Of a stretch of 64,000 nucleotides of DNA, positions 1-10,904 are shown one piece after another (position 1 is the first letter of the stretch; every line of letters begins with the position of its first letter). The translations under genes were made by a program, and so were the position numbers. The stretch comes from Lithodes maja (Eukaryota > Arthropoda > Malacostraca > Decapoda > Lithodidae). The stretch lies in assembly GCA_037953745.1 (NCBI GenBank), contig JBAKBP010006575.1, positions 44,952 through 108,951 of the forward strand. Direction: 5' to 3'. The notes under the pieces were generated by a model. It did not search any database. It was not told where the DNA came from and saw only the letters and a list, made by a program, of their open reading frames with translations.

Positions 1-1769
1 CCTGCACAGCCTAGCACTCAACCTCGGGGACAGTGGAGGAAGGATCAGGAGAAGGTTGCTAAGGGCAGGAAAAGGGACATTGATTCTGCTGCACTTCTCG
101 GTGATTCGGTACTTGGACCTATAATAAACACGGGAGTTGACTCTGGCCCAGATATGGTGTGTAACAAGGCAGAGTTGGGTAAGACTTCGCGTGAGGCAAG
201 AGCTGTAGCGAGAGCCACTAAGGCAGTAGAGCCTACTAGCCGGGGTAATGTCTTATTACAAAACCATCTTGATGCATTGACGCCCGGGGACATTAGTGAG
301 CAGCAGCTGCAAGACGCTAGCCTAGCTCGTTATAGCAATGGTGCCATAGAGTTGGAGGAAGATGGGGATGCGAAGCCGGGAGATTTCTTTAGGCTCAACA
401 GGATATTGTACCGCAGATTTCTAGACCCCAAATCGAAGTGGGAGGGCGGTGCGAGGGTAGTAGACCAGGTGGTTGTTCCAAATAAGTATAGAGAGTCCTT
501 ATTGTGTCTGGCGCATGATGTGCCGGTGGCGGGTCATTTGGGGGTAACAAAAACATTGGCGGCATTGGGCAGGTTTTTCTGGTGGCCTTGGGTCAAGGCT
601 GATGTCTGTGCATGGGTGGCTGGGTGTGCGACCTGCCAGACAACGGGGAAGCCTAACCAGACAATCCCGAAGGCACCTTTGTTTCCCATACCTGTCACCG
701 GGCCTCCGTTCAGCAAAGTTGTAGTAGATTTGGTTGGCCCTTTCCCACCTACTAGTAGTGGCAATAAATTCCTGTTGACAATCATGGATGTGGCTACGAG
801 ATACCCGGACGCATACCCCATGAGAAACTGCTCGGCAAAGGCAGTTGTTAAAAACTTATTATTGTTCTGTTCCCGTTATGGATTTCCACGTGAGGTGCAG
901 TCAGACCAGGGGAGCAATTTTACATCCAAATTGTTCAAGCAAACCCTTCAGTTGCACGGTATATGTTCTGTAGTGTCGTCGGCCTACCATCCCGAGAGTC
1001 AGGGAGTCTTGGAGCGGTGGCACTCGACCCTGAAGATTATGCTACGCTGTTACTGTGCAGAACATGACACTGATTGGGATTTGGGTCTGCCGTATGTTCT
1101 GTTCGCGGCACGTGAAGTCCCAGGAGAGAGCCTGGGGTTCAGTCCAAATCAACTAGTCTTTGGCCATAATGTGAGAGGACCTTTAAGTATGGTGAAAGAG
1201 ATCTGGGAGGGCGAAGAGAAGCCGGGGTCTGTACTTAAATATGTCCTTGAGAGCCGGGAGAGACTTATAGGTTGCATGGCAGCGGCAGGTAATAACTTGG
1301 TTAATGCACAGGCGGTCATGAAGCACCAGTATGATGCCAAGGTGAAGCTTCGGGAGTTTTCGGTGGGTCAGGAGGTAATGTTGCTTTTACCTTTGCCTGG
1401 ACACCCACTTTCTGCCAAGTTCATTGGGCCGTATGTGGTGGCTAAGAAACTGTCCGACCTTGATTATCTCGTTGCAACACCTGACCGTAGGAAAAAACAT
1501 CAGTTATGTCATGTTAACCTCATGAAAGAGTATGTGAGACGCCCCTCAGAGCCTCTCACTGTCCCTGTGCTGGCCTGCAGCGGCCAGGGTGGAGAAGGAG
1601 GTGGGGACAGTCATGCTGCTGAGGAGGATAGCTGGGACTGTGTCATTTCCGAGGAACAGTGGGCGGGGAATACTAAACAAGAGGGTAGGCAAGCTGTAAG
1701 TCACCTGCCTGAGCACCAGGGTGCTGCTGTCCTAGGCCTGTTCAGGTCATACCCCTCTGTTTTCGCCGA
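1..1769 (+). pseudogene. Integrase region of retrotransposon B polyprotein (5' partial, interrupted)
   Basis: The frame is open from base 1 through the first in-frame ATG at 154, so it is the middle of a polyprotein and not a gene start. Counting from 154, a zinc-binding HHCC module has His120, His128, Cys158 and Cys161. The catalytic core shows Asp192, Asp251 and Glu287, giving the exact D-D-35-E spacing of LTR-retrotransposon integrases, with the usual context around each residue. A C-terminal GPY-like segment follows near residues 400-450 and ends in HVNL. After that comes a linker that in related elements leads into RT. The frame is cut at 1770 by a solo LTR. The annotated reading continues 57 codons into the LTR, but those are LTR sequence and not part of the protein. 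Confidence 0.88.
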
Positions 1770-3620
1770 TGTGACGCATGTCGAGTATGAGCATGCTGTA
1801 CAGAACGCCCAGTCAGGCCCCACTCTCGCTAGGATCGTCAGGGCAGGAACTTTGGCTGTAGTCTGTGTAGAGTTTCCTAACTCAGTTTATGTGAACCGTT
1901 GTACTATAAGTATTATCATTATGTATTTTGTTTTCTTCTAAGTCAACGAGTTCTATTTTATATCATTAGTTATAAGTATTGTGTGTGGGACTTCTATACA
2001 ATGATGAGAGAGAGGGTTATGTAACGTGGCGGGGGATTAGTGAGTACGCCACGCGGGCCGGTAGGCCTAATTCCCTCCTTCCTCCTCCCTTCCTCCCTTT
2101 CAGCGCGTGGGAAGTTCTTTGTCAATCCCAGATTGAAAGAGAATATGACGTCATGATTGCCAGTGGGCGGTCCTTAAATAGTTTGAGATATGCCGCTAGA
2201 GGGCCGAGTATAAAAAGAGAGGTTTTTGCCACCATGCTTCAGAACTCATCAGGCAAAGCGACCTCTCATATCCCTTGCAACTATATATATTCTTCCGACT
2301 GATGTGAACTTTCTCTACTCTCTGAACAGCCTATCTTCTTCCCTTCTCGACCCTTTATAACCTCAATGACCCCTTTGGTGCAGATTTAGTCAGCCAAAGT
2401 ATTATCGCTTGAGTTCTCACGAGATAAGTGCCTGTTAGATAGCCTATTTTTGGAAGGGTTAACTAGAATAGGATTGATTGATGTTTGTTGCACTCGTATA
2501 TGTATTTCCCTGTGTACTATTATTCATGTTCCTGTTTTCTGCTGGTTTAGGTAATGCTAGACTGGGATAGGGTTCCTCGAGTTGTGATTTCCTATGAGTG
2601 CTAGGTTGGTTGAACCAGCACAATTGCAACGGAGACGTGGGAAGCCTAGGGGGTCTTTTTGATTGTGTACCGTGGGAGTTTAGCACTGTGTTGCGAGTGA
2701 GGGCTTTTGCCTGTGCCACCCAACACTGTGCTATCTCATTTGCTTGACTTTGAGAGGATCGCCAGGAGAGAACCAGATACTAGTGATCTGGATCTCTCAA
2801 GAGAGCATCCCGTCAATTACCGTAATTTGGCCGCACAGTCTTAAGGACCTCGCTAGGCTACGAGCCGCTTGCTCAGCCATTGTCTCTTAACCTTAGATAT
2901 CCCAGCTAGACTTTGCTCGACCAGCAGATACAGCATAGTATTGAAGCTTCTCCTTATGTATATTATTGTTTAAGCACTATTGATTTCATGTGTGGCACGC
3001 TTAGCTACTTCAGAGATTAGTGGCCCACGAGCACAATCTTAGTAGGCTATTGCCAGTGCATTGTCAGAGTACTTCTTCTTAATGTTTGCCATATCCTATT
3101 GCTTATTCTTATAATTCTTCTTATGTCAATTTAAAGCCTTTAATTACCAGTGAGTTATTCATTAAATTGCTGTTCAAAATCCGATAATTACTTCTTATGA
3201 GTATTCGAGAAGCATCTAACTTATCAGAAGATTCCTTGCTTGATGCTCGAGGACTATTGTTTAACGTAACGTAATAGTGCCGATCCGAAGTAGAGGGTGG
3301 AGGACTTCTTAAGTTCTTAGTTCAAGGGTGGATTACTTCGGCTTCGGCCAACACTATTCTTTAGTGTTGTAGTACTTTCTTCTTTGTTTGATTGTTGACC
3401 AGACTAGATAACTCCCGTCTTGTTATTAGTCTGTTGTGTGAAACGCTAGTACCGAGTTCTTGTATACCCCGTTATAGCAGATAGAACTCTGGAGGGTAGT
3501 GGCGTTTTTTGTTCGGCTGGCAGTACTCTGGGGTTGGGATCGTGTGTTTCCGTTGTGGCAGCGAGCCATACTCGAGTCCTGTGTAAGAGCCCTAGTGTAC
3601 CCGAGTGCCCGGTCGTAACA
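1770..3620 (+). mobile_element. Solo LTR of retrotransposon A (LTR0)
   Basis: This 1851-bp LTR begins TGTGACGC and ends CGTAACA. It is bordered by the 4-bp direct repeat CCGA (1766-1769 and 3621-3624), the expected Ty3/Gypsy integration footprint. No internal region is attached, so it is a solo LTR, normally the product of LTR-LTR recombination. Removing it and one CCGA puts the integrase-RT linker of element B back in frame at the junction. It matches the LTR at 57304-59154 almost exactly, and the LTRs at 44665 and 50997 less well. The short ORFs inside it are chance. Confidence 0.9.
2146..2217 (+). promoter_or_regulatory. LTR0 core promoter: CRE palindrome plus TATA box
   Basis: A perfect CRE palindrome TGACGTCA at 2146-2153 lies 63 bp ahead of a TATA box, TATAAAAAG, at 2209-2217. 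An initiator-like ATCAGGC follows about 30 bp later. The spacing is that of an RNA polymerase II promoter and fits the U3/R boundary of an LTR. Transcription from it is inferred. Confidence 0.65.
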
Positions 3621-4142
3621 CCGAACACCCAGGTCTCACTACTCAGGTAACGCACGACGTGGACGTCGGTGATAATGTGCCCTTCAAGTCAGTGCCCTAC
3701 CCCGGTAAAGTTGTCAGCTTTACGGGAGGAGTTAAAGTACATGGTTGAGAGAGGGATGATCACTGAAGGTTATGTGAAGTGGACATCACCCGTCACGTTG
3801 CAGCCAAAACCTGACGGCAAGGTGCGGTTCTGCATAGATTTTCGTAGGCTAAATGGCTTGACCACTACCAACCCTTACCCTTTGCCTCGAGTTGACGACA
3901 GTGTGGACAAGATAGGGAATGCAAAGTACCTTACTAAAATTGATCTTGTAAAAGGCTACTGGCAAGTACCCCTGTCGGACCGAGCTAAGCAAGTTTGTGG
4001 TTTTGTGGTAGATGGCAAGACCTACCAATGTAACGTAATGCCTTATGGGCTTAAGAACGCACCTGCCACGTTTCAGAACCTGATGAACGATATTTGTGAC
4101 GAAATCCCTAACTGCACGGTCTACCTTGATGATCCAAGATAG
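3621..4142 (+). pseudogene. Reverse transcriptase N-terminal half of retrotransposon B
   Basis: This is the RT fingers/palm of a Ty3/Gypsy polyprotein, reading through the motifs KPDGKVRFCIDFRRLN, TKIDLVKGYWQVPL and MPYGLKNAPATFQNLMN to the catalytic YLDD. A stop follows two codons after YLDD, and the RT thumb, connection and RNase H are absent. A 1-nt frameshift near 3700 separates the first ~25 codons after the LTR from the rest. The first Asp of the catalytic triad (in KIDL) and the YxDD pair are both present, but the enzyme is truncated. An identical copy is at 59155-59676. Confidence 0.85.
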
Positions 4143-4430
4143 TCGTGCACGGTGTGTGGGTTGAGCAGGAGTAAAATTAGGCTATCATAACGCCGTCCAA
4201 AAAGATTATAAAACAATAAAATAAACAAGAAAACTCTTTCTTTTTTTTTAGTTTTGTAAGTCTTTATTGTTGTAGCATGATGCATGCGATATTGTGTTTT
4301 ATGTATAATTCACACTTCAGTTGTTGTGCACCTTTTGCAATTGGTGGCAGCTAAGGGTAGCAGGTCGGTTGGTTGCCTGTCAGATTTTGATAATGCTTCT
4401 AAGGTCGATTATCTAAAATCTTGGGGGGGC
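4143..4430 (+). other. 3' noncoding region and polypurine tract of element B
   Basis: There is no coding capacity here. The stretch ends in ATCTTGGGGGGGC directly against the LTR start at 4431, in the place of the plus-strand primer (polypurine tract). Elements of family A have the same arrangement at their 3' ends, ATCTTGGGGGAGG before TGTGACGC. Confidence 0.6.
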
Positions 4431-6240
4431 TGTGACGCACCCAGTGCTTGCAACGCAACCTGATTGTACTCCTTGGTACTCGACTGTACCGCCCGTGATC
4501 TGGCTACCGTCAGCCGCTATGTATATTGAGTGTGACAACTTATAACTATGTTCTTTGTATCTCTGCAAAGGTCTCGTCATGTGCTAACCAGTGGTGGGTT
4601 TTGTTTTAAGCCATGTCGAGACCTTCCATTTAACATGTAGTATCAATAGAGAAGTTGATAGATAAGACAATGGGAGTTCAGAGAGAGAGAGAGTGAGTTA
4701 GGCTTCAGAGCAAGAGGGTAGCAACGCGCCACGCTGCCGGCCGGGTGGGTTGCCAGACGTATGGACTGGTTGGCAGCCTTGCGCTTATAGCTAGGCGCGA
4801 CAGGGTTGGTAGTCCATTGTTGCCTGCCTACGCTGCTTGGGCTGGGCCCATGTTGTCGTACAGCACACTGCCTGGAGACTCGCTGCGTGTTCCATGATCA
4901 GGTTGCCTAGAACCTTTGAGATTCTAACATCCCTTGCCCTCTCTCCCAACTTCTCACGGTTGCACTCTTTCTCTCTGACGACATTACTCTCATTTCATTC
5001 TTCTCTCTATTTAAATGCATAACCTTCCCTTGAGGTCCTAAAGGAGTTTCAGCACTCACCTCTCGTATTACTCTTAGGACAAGCATATATTTACATGTAT
5101 TAGATTTAAGGGGTTAATGTGAACAGCGGTCTTCTTGATGAGGATAGTTGGTGAACGTTCTATATGTTCACGAGTTATATGCCCCGCTCATCATCCCATT
5201 TGTGACTAGACTGGTGCCATGTGTAAGAGCCCGACCATGCCCAGGAGTTGTCTGTAGAGGGACGAGGACTTGGCCTTGATTTGCATACCGAGCCAGGAGC
5301 GAGTGTAGCACCCGAGACTACAGCTCGCTCGTAGTGCCGGTATAGTAGAGTAACGTAATTTATCTGTCCTTGTGTTCTCTACAGTCTTTTCCTGGGTTCT
5401 CGCTTTCAGTGCTGGGACTCGTTGTTCCTGTGACTTGGCCTGCTAGCTAGAACACATGGGGATGATGAGTGGGATATATCTTTATTTTACTATGCATTGC
5501 AGCTCTCTTTAAGTATATGTATGTAACACTTTACAATACACATTACTCACACACAAGACAACACTATTAATACTTTCATGTATCAATTAACTGCACTGTC
5601 GTTTTGCTGCTGTGTCCGGAGTTCTGTTGCGTAGGGCGCATACGGACTCGGAGGGGAGACAGAGTGAGAGAAGCGAAGTAGCCTATGCGGTAGTAGGCTA
5701 CCGGCGCAGTACTGTTGCCTGCAACCTTTTAGTTATTCCAAGTATAGATTCATTATTATAATAAGTGACTACTATTTATGTTCCTCCCATGTGTATTATT
5801 AGGTATCTACTGGGTCATGAACATCTTGTATGCTACATGCTAGTGCATGTTAGTAGGGGACAGTTAATGTAGTGCACGCGCTTTCAAGTAGGCGTGTACA
5901 TTTGTCATTTAGCATTTCACTGTCATACCTTTAGCCTGCTTCTATTCTACATTATTAGAGGCTTAATATTAACGTAGTTTCTTGAGTATTGCATTTCTTT
6001 AGTAATAACGTAACCTATAAATGTCTGAGGGAGTTTAGCCTCATAGCCTACCCCTGTTGTACACTTTCGCCGAGTTAAGGTACCTCGTTACCGTAGACGA
6101 TAACTCTGTAGGGCGTTGGTGCTTTTGTTGTCTGGAGCATATAGTATTTGGGACTGGAATCGAGCGTGTCGTTGCCACTTAAGCCATTTCTGTCCTACGA
6201 TCAAGAATCCCGAATATGTATTGCCGATCCAGCCGTAACA
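4431..6240 (+). repeat. 3' LTR of retrotransposon B
   Basis: This 1810-bp LTR begins TGTGACGCACCC and ends CAGCCGTAACA. It shares only the terminal ~8 bases with the LTRs of family A, and its body differs, so A and B are sister families. The left boundary is set by the polypurine tract and the right boundary by the return of unrelated LINE-like sequence at 6241. The 5' LTR is outside the window, so the age cannot be judged. A second copy of this LTR is at 59965-61774. Confidence 0.8.
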
Positions 6241-6488
6241 CTACTATAATAATCAGTGTTCCTCAGAGCTTTCCCAGTGTATACCACCTACTTTACGTAG
6301 GGCACGTGGTACCCGTCTTGCAACTCAATCCCACCCCTACTCTGTGCAACTCTCCAACCCAAGAGTGAAACATTACTCTCAAACTTTCTTCTACTCAACA
6401 GCTGAGTTCTGGAACTCTCTCCCAGAATCAGTCTTTCCCTCTTCCTATGACTTAAATTGCTTCAAACTCTGTGTGTCCAAGCATTTGA
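6241..6488 (+). pseudogene. 3'-terminal remnant of a jockey-like LINE ORF2
   Basis: Translation gives a short stretch with the motifs LATQSHPYSVQL, YSTAEFWNSLPESVF and a C-terminal SKHLT before a stop at 6486-6488. This resembles the extreme C-terminus of jockey/CR1-type LINE ORF2 proteins. The LINE at 10905-13491 carries the comparable NTLWNSLP motif at its own end. The upstream part of this LINE is cut off by the LTR of element B. Confidence 0.6.
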
Positions 6489-6722
6489 CCTAACCTTGCC
6501 CTAAACCTAGTATATGTCCCCTAGACGATAACATACCTTAATGAGAGACTGAAGAGGTTGATGCAGTAGGTTGAGAGGCTGAAGAAGAGGTTGCAGTAGG
6601 TTGAGAAGAGGTTGATCGGTTCCAGTGGATCATCAGGGTCGTCGTCGAAATCACGCGGTTAGAAATCAACGCAATAGAGACTCGTAGCCTCAAATTCCTT
6701 CAATCATGAGAATCCCGCCATT

Positions 6723-6848
6723 CATACACAAAATGTAGAAAGGCTGTGGCGAGACGTTAAAGAATATATTAAACGTCCTGGTATCCGTCCCCAATATCTG
6801 TCCCAAAGCACATACGACCTCCATCGCCTCCATTTTCGAACTGAGCCT
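6723..6848 (+). pseudogene. ISXO2-like (Merlin-type) transposase scrap
   Basis: About 42 codons are readable. The start HTQNVERLWRDVKEYI resembles the C-terminal part of ISXO2-like transposases, which carry a HTQNIE-x-x-W core. Such domains occur in metazoan Merlin DNA transposons. No upstream catalytic part or terminal repeats could be found. Identification rests on one motif and is tentative. Confidence 0.4.
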
Positions 6849-6870
6849 AGCCCCCGCTCGGCGAGGGGCG

Positions 6871-6961
6871 TGACGTGACGACTGAAAGACTGTGTGATTG
6901 GTTAATAATTTGATTGAAGTCTGTGATTGGTTCCATGAGTGACGGGAAGCATTGTGATTGG
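6871..6961 (+). promoter_or_regulatory. CRE-like repeat followed by three evenly spaced CCAAT boxes
   Basis: TGACGTGACG (6871-6880) is followed by three copies of TGTGATTGGTT, with ATTGG at 6897-6901, 6926-6930 and 6957-6961. These are inverted CCAAT boxes spaced 29 and 31 bp apart, a spacing seen in NF-Y dependent promoters. No clear gene follows, so it may be a promoter remnant or part of a repeat. A copy is at 62405-62495. Confidence 0.35.
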
Positions 6962-7099
6962 TTCATGCTATGGTTCATGATTCCTAAAAAGACCGCTAGG
7001 TGTAGTGACGTTCGACTGACAGGTCGAGGGGAAGAGCTCCCAAAGGACGACCATTGTGCATTATTGGGGCGCGGCCATCGACAGGGAAGGATTTTTTAG

Positions 7100-7498
7100 T
7101 TTCTCGTATTTCACTTATAGTGAATTTGCGACGGTAATTACATGTACACCAACAAAGTATCATTCATGAAAGTGATAACACACTAATAATCATCGATGGG
7201 GTTCATAACTGGTTGGTCATAAACTAATACCTAAGGCTGTTTTGGGATAGAAATCAGGGCTAGGAAAGATATTTGTATATTGTATGATCCATGGTGTTAG
7301 GGTGGTCTCATTAACTATAAGTAAGTTAATGTATGTACATATGTCAAACTTTAAGTATTAATGAACAAATGGTAATATACTTATTTTTTAACTGTCCTTT
7401 ATTATTTAGATAATTTGAACTTTTGTCTGTTATATTCTTAATTTTCTCCCATCTAAATTATGGGTCAGAAAATGGGACTTAAATCCGTAACACAGTAT
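7100..7498. other. AT-rich DNA, nothing recognised
   Basis: No ORF of note, no recognisable repeat and no RNA gene were seen. It is part of the segment duplicated at the right end of the window. Confidence 0.5.
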
Positions 7499-7501
7499 AT
7501 A

Positions 7502-7557
<56 letters not shown>

Positions 7558-7562
7558 TATAT
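7499..7562. repeat. TA dinucleotide microsatellite
   Basis: A run of TA repeats is flanked on both sides by CAGTATATA-type imperfect palindrome. The copy of this locus at 63029-63076 is 12 bp shorter, which is the largest length difference between the two duplicated segments. Confidence 0.95.
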
Positions 7563-8348
7563 ACACCAAGTGTTGTATGGTATATTGGGGTTTATTATAT
7601 AGACAAATATAATATAAGGAGTAAAAAAACTGGGTGAGTTATACTTTATATTATGATAGGAGTTTATTTTACTGTTATATTACTAAGTGGTTATGGATGA
7701 GTTATTAGTGTAGAGATATATGGAGTGAACCTTCCTTAGTCAGTGCCCTGAGTGAAGTGAGCTATTTAGCTACCTCTATGTTAGAGGTAGGGTGTGATTG
7801 ACTTGTCAGCATATCCCTAACTGGTTCACGAGTGATTTGTATATTAACACTGACATTCTGTGGGGAAAAGATGTTTATAGTTATAATTGTTTATACTTCG
7901 TAAATATAGACACATTAGATAGATATATCTCTGTGATGAGATTAACTTGGGGATTAAGAATGTGTAGTGACATACGCGGTTAACTAAAGGAGTTAATAGG
8001 TTATATTAGTATTACAAATAATGGGGTATAATACATATACTGTATATACAGTTATATTTAATAATCTTAGAATGCTGATGGAACACAGGATGGTTAAATT
8101 GATAGTGAGTATTAATAAGACTGGGCATATTAAGTGATTGAATCTCGGTTACCTGCATATATATTTAAGTATAATATGCAGGTTACACGCCCCTTCTTGA
8201 AAATTGTTCCACCAACATCCTTAATAGAATAAAGACGAAAACAAAATATATATGAGTATGTCTGCTAAGGATGAGTTCTTCTGTTAGACACTTCAAGAAT
8301 AGCAAGATGTAGATTCATGTGATTGAGAGTAATAAATGCAGTGAAGAG
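7563..8348. other. AT-rich DNA, nothing recognised
   Basis: This is low-complexity AT-rich sequence. The 61-codon ORF at 7798-7983 resembles no family I know and has no supporting context. I see no other feature. Confidence 0.5.
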
Positions 8349-8412
8349 GAGATAATATTATTTTTATTAATCTCACCACCACACCCCCAATGAAATTAAT
8401 TAAAGTATATAT

Positions 8413-8483
8413 GATCCACCGGGATTCGAACCCGGGTTATCACACACATATTTTTGCCACCTTAACCATTACACCACCAGGAC
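8413..8483 (-). pseudogene. tRNA-like sequence, unit 1
   Basis: On the minus strand there is a box A, TGGTGTAATGG, and a perfect box B, GGTTCGAATCC, at tRNA spacing, with a good T-arm. The acceptor arms do not pair and the anticodon arm is poor, so this is a tRNA-derived pseudogene or SINE head and not a working tRNA. Isotype cannot be assigned. Confidence 0.65.
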
Positions 8484-8727
8484 GGTTAAAGGTTTATGCA
8501 CACGCCTACGACTTATTATCCATTCTCGAATACTGGATATTAATCTAATCATGTTCATACTCCCAACCGCACTATGGTAGCCTACTGTTTAAGTGAGAGG
8601 AAAGAATATTCATGGGGCACAGATCATATAGACCGGCCTCTCGAAGAAATATCCCTAAACCTACTAATAATATTATTTTTATTAATCTCACCACCACACC
8701 CCCAATGAAATTAATTAAAGTATATAT

Positions 8728-8798
8728 GATCCACCGGGATTCGAACCCGGGTTATCACACACATATTTTTGCCACCTTAACCATTACACCACCAGGAC
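8728..8798 (-). pseudogene. tRNA-like sequence, unit 2
   Basis: Its sequence matches unit 1, including intact box A and box B. Acceptor pairing is again lost. Confidence 0.65.
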
Positions 8799-9042
8799 GG
8801 TTAAAGGTTTATGCACACGCCTACGACTTATTATCCATTCTCGAATAATGGATATTAATCTAATCATGTTCATACTCCCAACTGCACTATGGTAGCCTAC
8901 TGTTTAAGTGAGAGGAAAGAATATTCATGGGGCACAGATCATATAGACCGGCCTCTCGAAGAAATATCCCTAAACCTACTAATAATATTATTTTTATTAA
9001 TCTCACCACCACACCCCCAATGAAATTAATTAAAGTATATAT

Positions 9043-9113
9043 GATCCACCGGGATACGAACCCGGGTTATCACACACATATTTTTGCCACCTTAACCATT
9101 ACACCACCAGGAC
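9043..9113 (-). pseudogene. tRNA-like sequence, unit 3 (box B mutated)
   Basis: It matches units 1 and 2 except for one change inside box B, which reads GTTCGTATCC in place of GTTCGAATCC on the minus strand. Confidence 0.65.
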
Positions 9114-9350
9114 GGTTAAAGGTTTATGCACACGCCTACGACTTATTATCCATTCATGATGGTCAAGACAGGTGTTGGACATGGATGACTTGACATCAAT
9201 AATGTGTGATTAGAGGTGTCTCTCTAAGGAACATTAGTGAGTTAACTATCAACGTGATGTTGTTAAGGTGAAGTTGAATGATTTGAATTGGAGGTTGGTG
9301 CAATTGTCATGGATTACGACCAGACAGAGATATGTTGGTAGAGTGATTAA

Positions 9351-9831
9351 CCTCTGAAGTGCGCACGGGGGTAAATGAAAACGTCCCCCTGTGCTGACGT
9401 ATTTGAGGTTTTTCGTCACTAAAATATTCATTGTACCATTAATAGCATTAATAATTATCCATATGCGCCTATTATGGGTTGATTATAAAGGTATTAACCT
9501 GAAACAACAATAAAACGAGTGAAAACAGCGTTTGGATGGTCAAAATCGGAGATATAGCCCGCGAGTTGTATAATCTATGGGTGAGGCAAACTCCTTTCCC
9601 GCCAATTTCCCCCAAGGCCACTGAGACACAGTCGATCGATACTCTCTCTCTCTCTCTTGCACTCGATGGCCATCAGTGATGACAACACCCTGCTTGCAAC
9701 TCGCTAATGTTAGCACGAAAATATACCTCAGAATAAGGGAATAATAGGGAAAATAGGTGATAACTGAGGAATAGGAGGAAAGTGGGGAAGGAGGGGAGGT
9801 AGAGGACTGAGATTTTGCATGGCCCAGGGGC

Positions 9832-9866
<35 letters not shown>

Positions 9867-9978
9867 AAAAAAAATTTTTTTTTCGATGTAAAAAGTTGAT
9901 TTTTAGTTTTACTTACTCCAGAGAGTCTTCCCGCAGTCCGCCGGCCGAACTCTAAAGAGTCTTCCCGCAGTTCTCAGG
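9351..9978. mobile_element. TTAA-flanked MITE, family M1, copy 1
   Basis: TTAA lies on both sides (9347-9350 and 9979-9982). The ends are imperfect inverted repeats, CCTCTGAAGTGCGCA against CCTGAGAACTGCGGG. A second copy in the opposite orientation is at 29666-30299 and shares blocks such as the AGGGAATAATAGGG region and the TTTGGATGGTCAAAATC region. The TTAA footprint suggests mobilisation by a piggyBac-type transposase. It has no coding capacity. A poly(A)/poly(T) tract at 9833-9882 lies inside. Confidence 0.6.
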
Positions 9979-9982
9979 TTAA

Positions 9983-10904
9983 GAACGAACAAACTCAGAT
10001 GCACAACAAGAATTCCATACGACGTGTAAGTGAGTTGAATTTGTAATAAGGATATCTTATATCTATATTTCCTCTCCAATGAATCGCGGGAGCCCGGATT
10101 CGAGGAAGTATTTATATAGATTCCTGGTGTAAGACAGTTGTAAAATTTGTCCCAACAAACAGGATATCGTAGGGCATACTAAAGAAAAGAGAGTAAACCC
10201 TCTCTGGAGTTAGGTTAATATAGAGATTCTTGGCATATCTGGGTTTAGGCTCCTAAAAATCACTGCTACCACTGTGCACTTTATAAAACACAAGAGATTG
10301 TTCTAGAGGTTATTCACAAGGAAACGAAAGTTGTGTTTGTGCTAGAGAAAACGATGTTGTGAGATTTCATGGGGTACTGATGTAATCAGTATGTTTAGTG
10401 TGAGTGAATAGAGATTTGACCAATCAAGGTTGTTTAACAAAGTTGTTCAAAATGAGTGAAAGTGAATTTAGGAATAAAGAGTATACAGATTATATATGGG
10501 TATTATGGATAAATACAGTTTACAATACAGCCATGACATGGTGTATATTTTGTTATTCGTAGTTATGTTTATTGATCTTAAACGTGTCTTTATGCAGTAT
10601 TTTTCAAAAGTGTTTAGTTTTCTCGTTTTTCTGCTTAGGCTTTTACGTGACTCCGAAGGTTTTCAGCAGTCAAGGCACCAAGGTGTAGGTACTCTAGGTC
10701 CCGCTTGTAGGAGACTAGCAGAAGGGTGTGGAGGCGTCGGGTCAGGTCAGCTGGGAGGCGTCCAAATGGTTCCTAGAACATTAATTCCAGGGCAGTAAGT
10801 GCAAAAGTGTGGCGTAATGTGGTTAGCTAACATATATCCAAGTAATATGTATTTGAATTACTATGGATGGTGTACTGGTTGTATATATTTACTTTTTGAT
10901 TTTC
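9983..10904. other. Unclassified DNA between MITE and LINE
   Basis: No recognisable gene is present. The 100-codon ORF at 10496-10798 has a hydrophobic start and a glycine-rich end but resembles no family I know, and I do not support it as a gene. Confidence 0.4.

Larger units (their letters stand above)
1..6240 (+). mobile_element. Ty3/Gypsy (Gmr1-like) retrotransposon B, 3' part
   Basis: The element enters from the left edge of the window, so its 5' LTR, gag and most of protease are not seen. Visible in order are the integrase region (1-1769), a foreign solo LTR (1770-3620), the first half of reverse transcriptase (3621-4142), a short 3' noncoding part with a G-rich polypurine tract, and a 3' LTR (4431-6240). 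The integrase lies upstream of RT in one polyprotein, which is the order known for Gmr1-like Ty3/Gypsy elements and the reverse of most Gypsy elements. RT stops just after its YxDD box and RNase H is missing, so this copy is dead by deletion as well as by insertion. The family name is inferred from domain order and motifs. Confidence 0.8.
8349..9160. repeat. 315-bp tandem repeat, about 2.6 copies
   Basis: Equivalent points recur at exactly 315-bp steps (for example 8413, 8728, 9043). Each unit holds a tRNA-like sequence on the minus strand, an AT-rich part and a conserved stretch of about 90 bp starting near 8574 and 8889. Copies differ by only a few bases, so the expansion is recent. The third copy breaks off near 9160. 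The right end of the window (63870-64000) enters the first unit of the duplicated locus. Confidence 0.9.

Noticed and set aside
1770..1941. Extension of the integrase protein by 57 residues
   Set aside because: This is LTR sequence read by chance in frame after the insertion point.
8413..9113. Functional tRNA genes
   Set aside because: Box A and B are good, but acceptor and anticodon stems do not pair.
10496..10798. 100-codon ORF with a hydrophobic start
   Set aside because: No family resemblance and no context; likely chance in AT-rich DNA.
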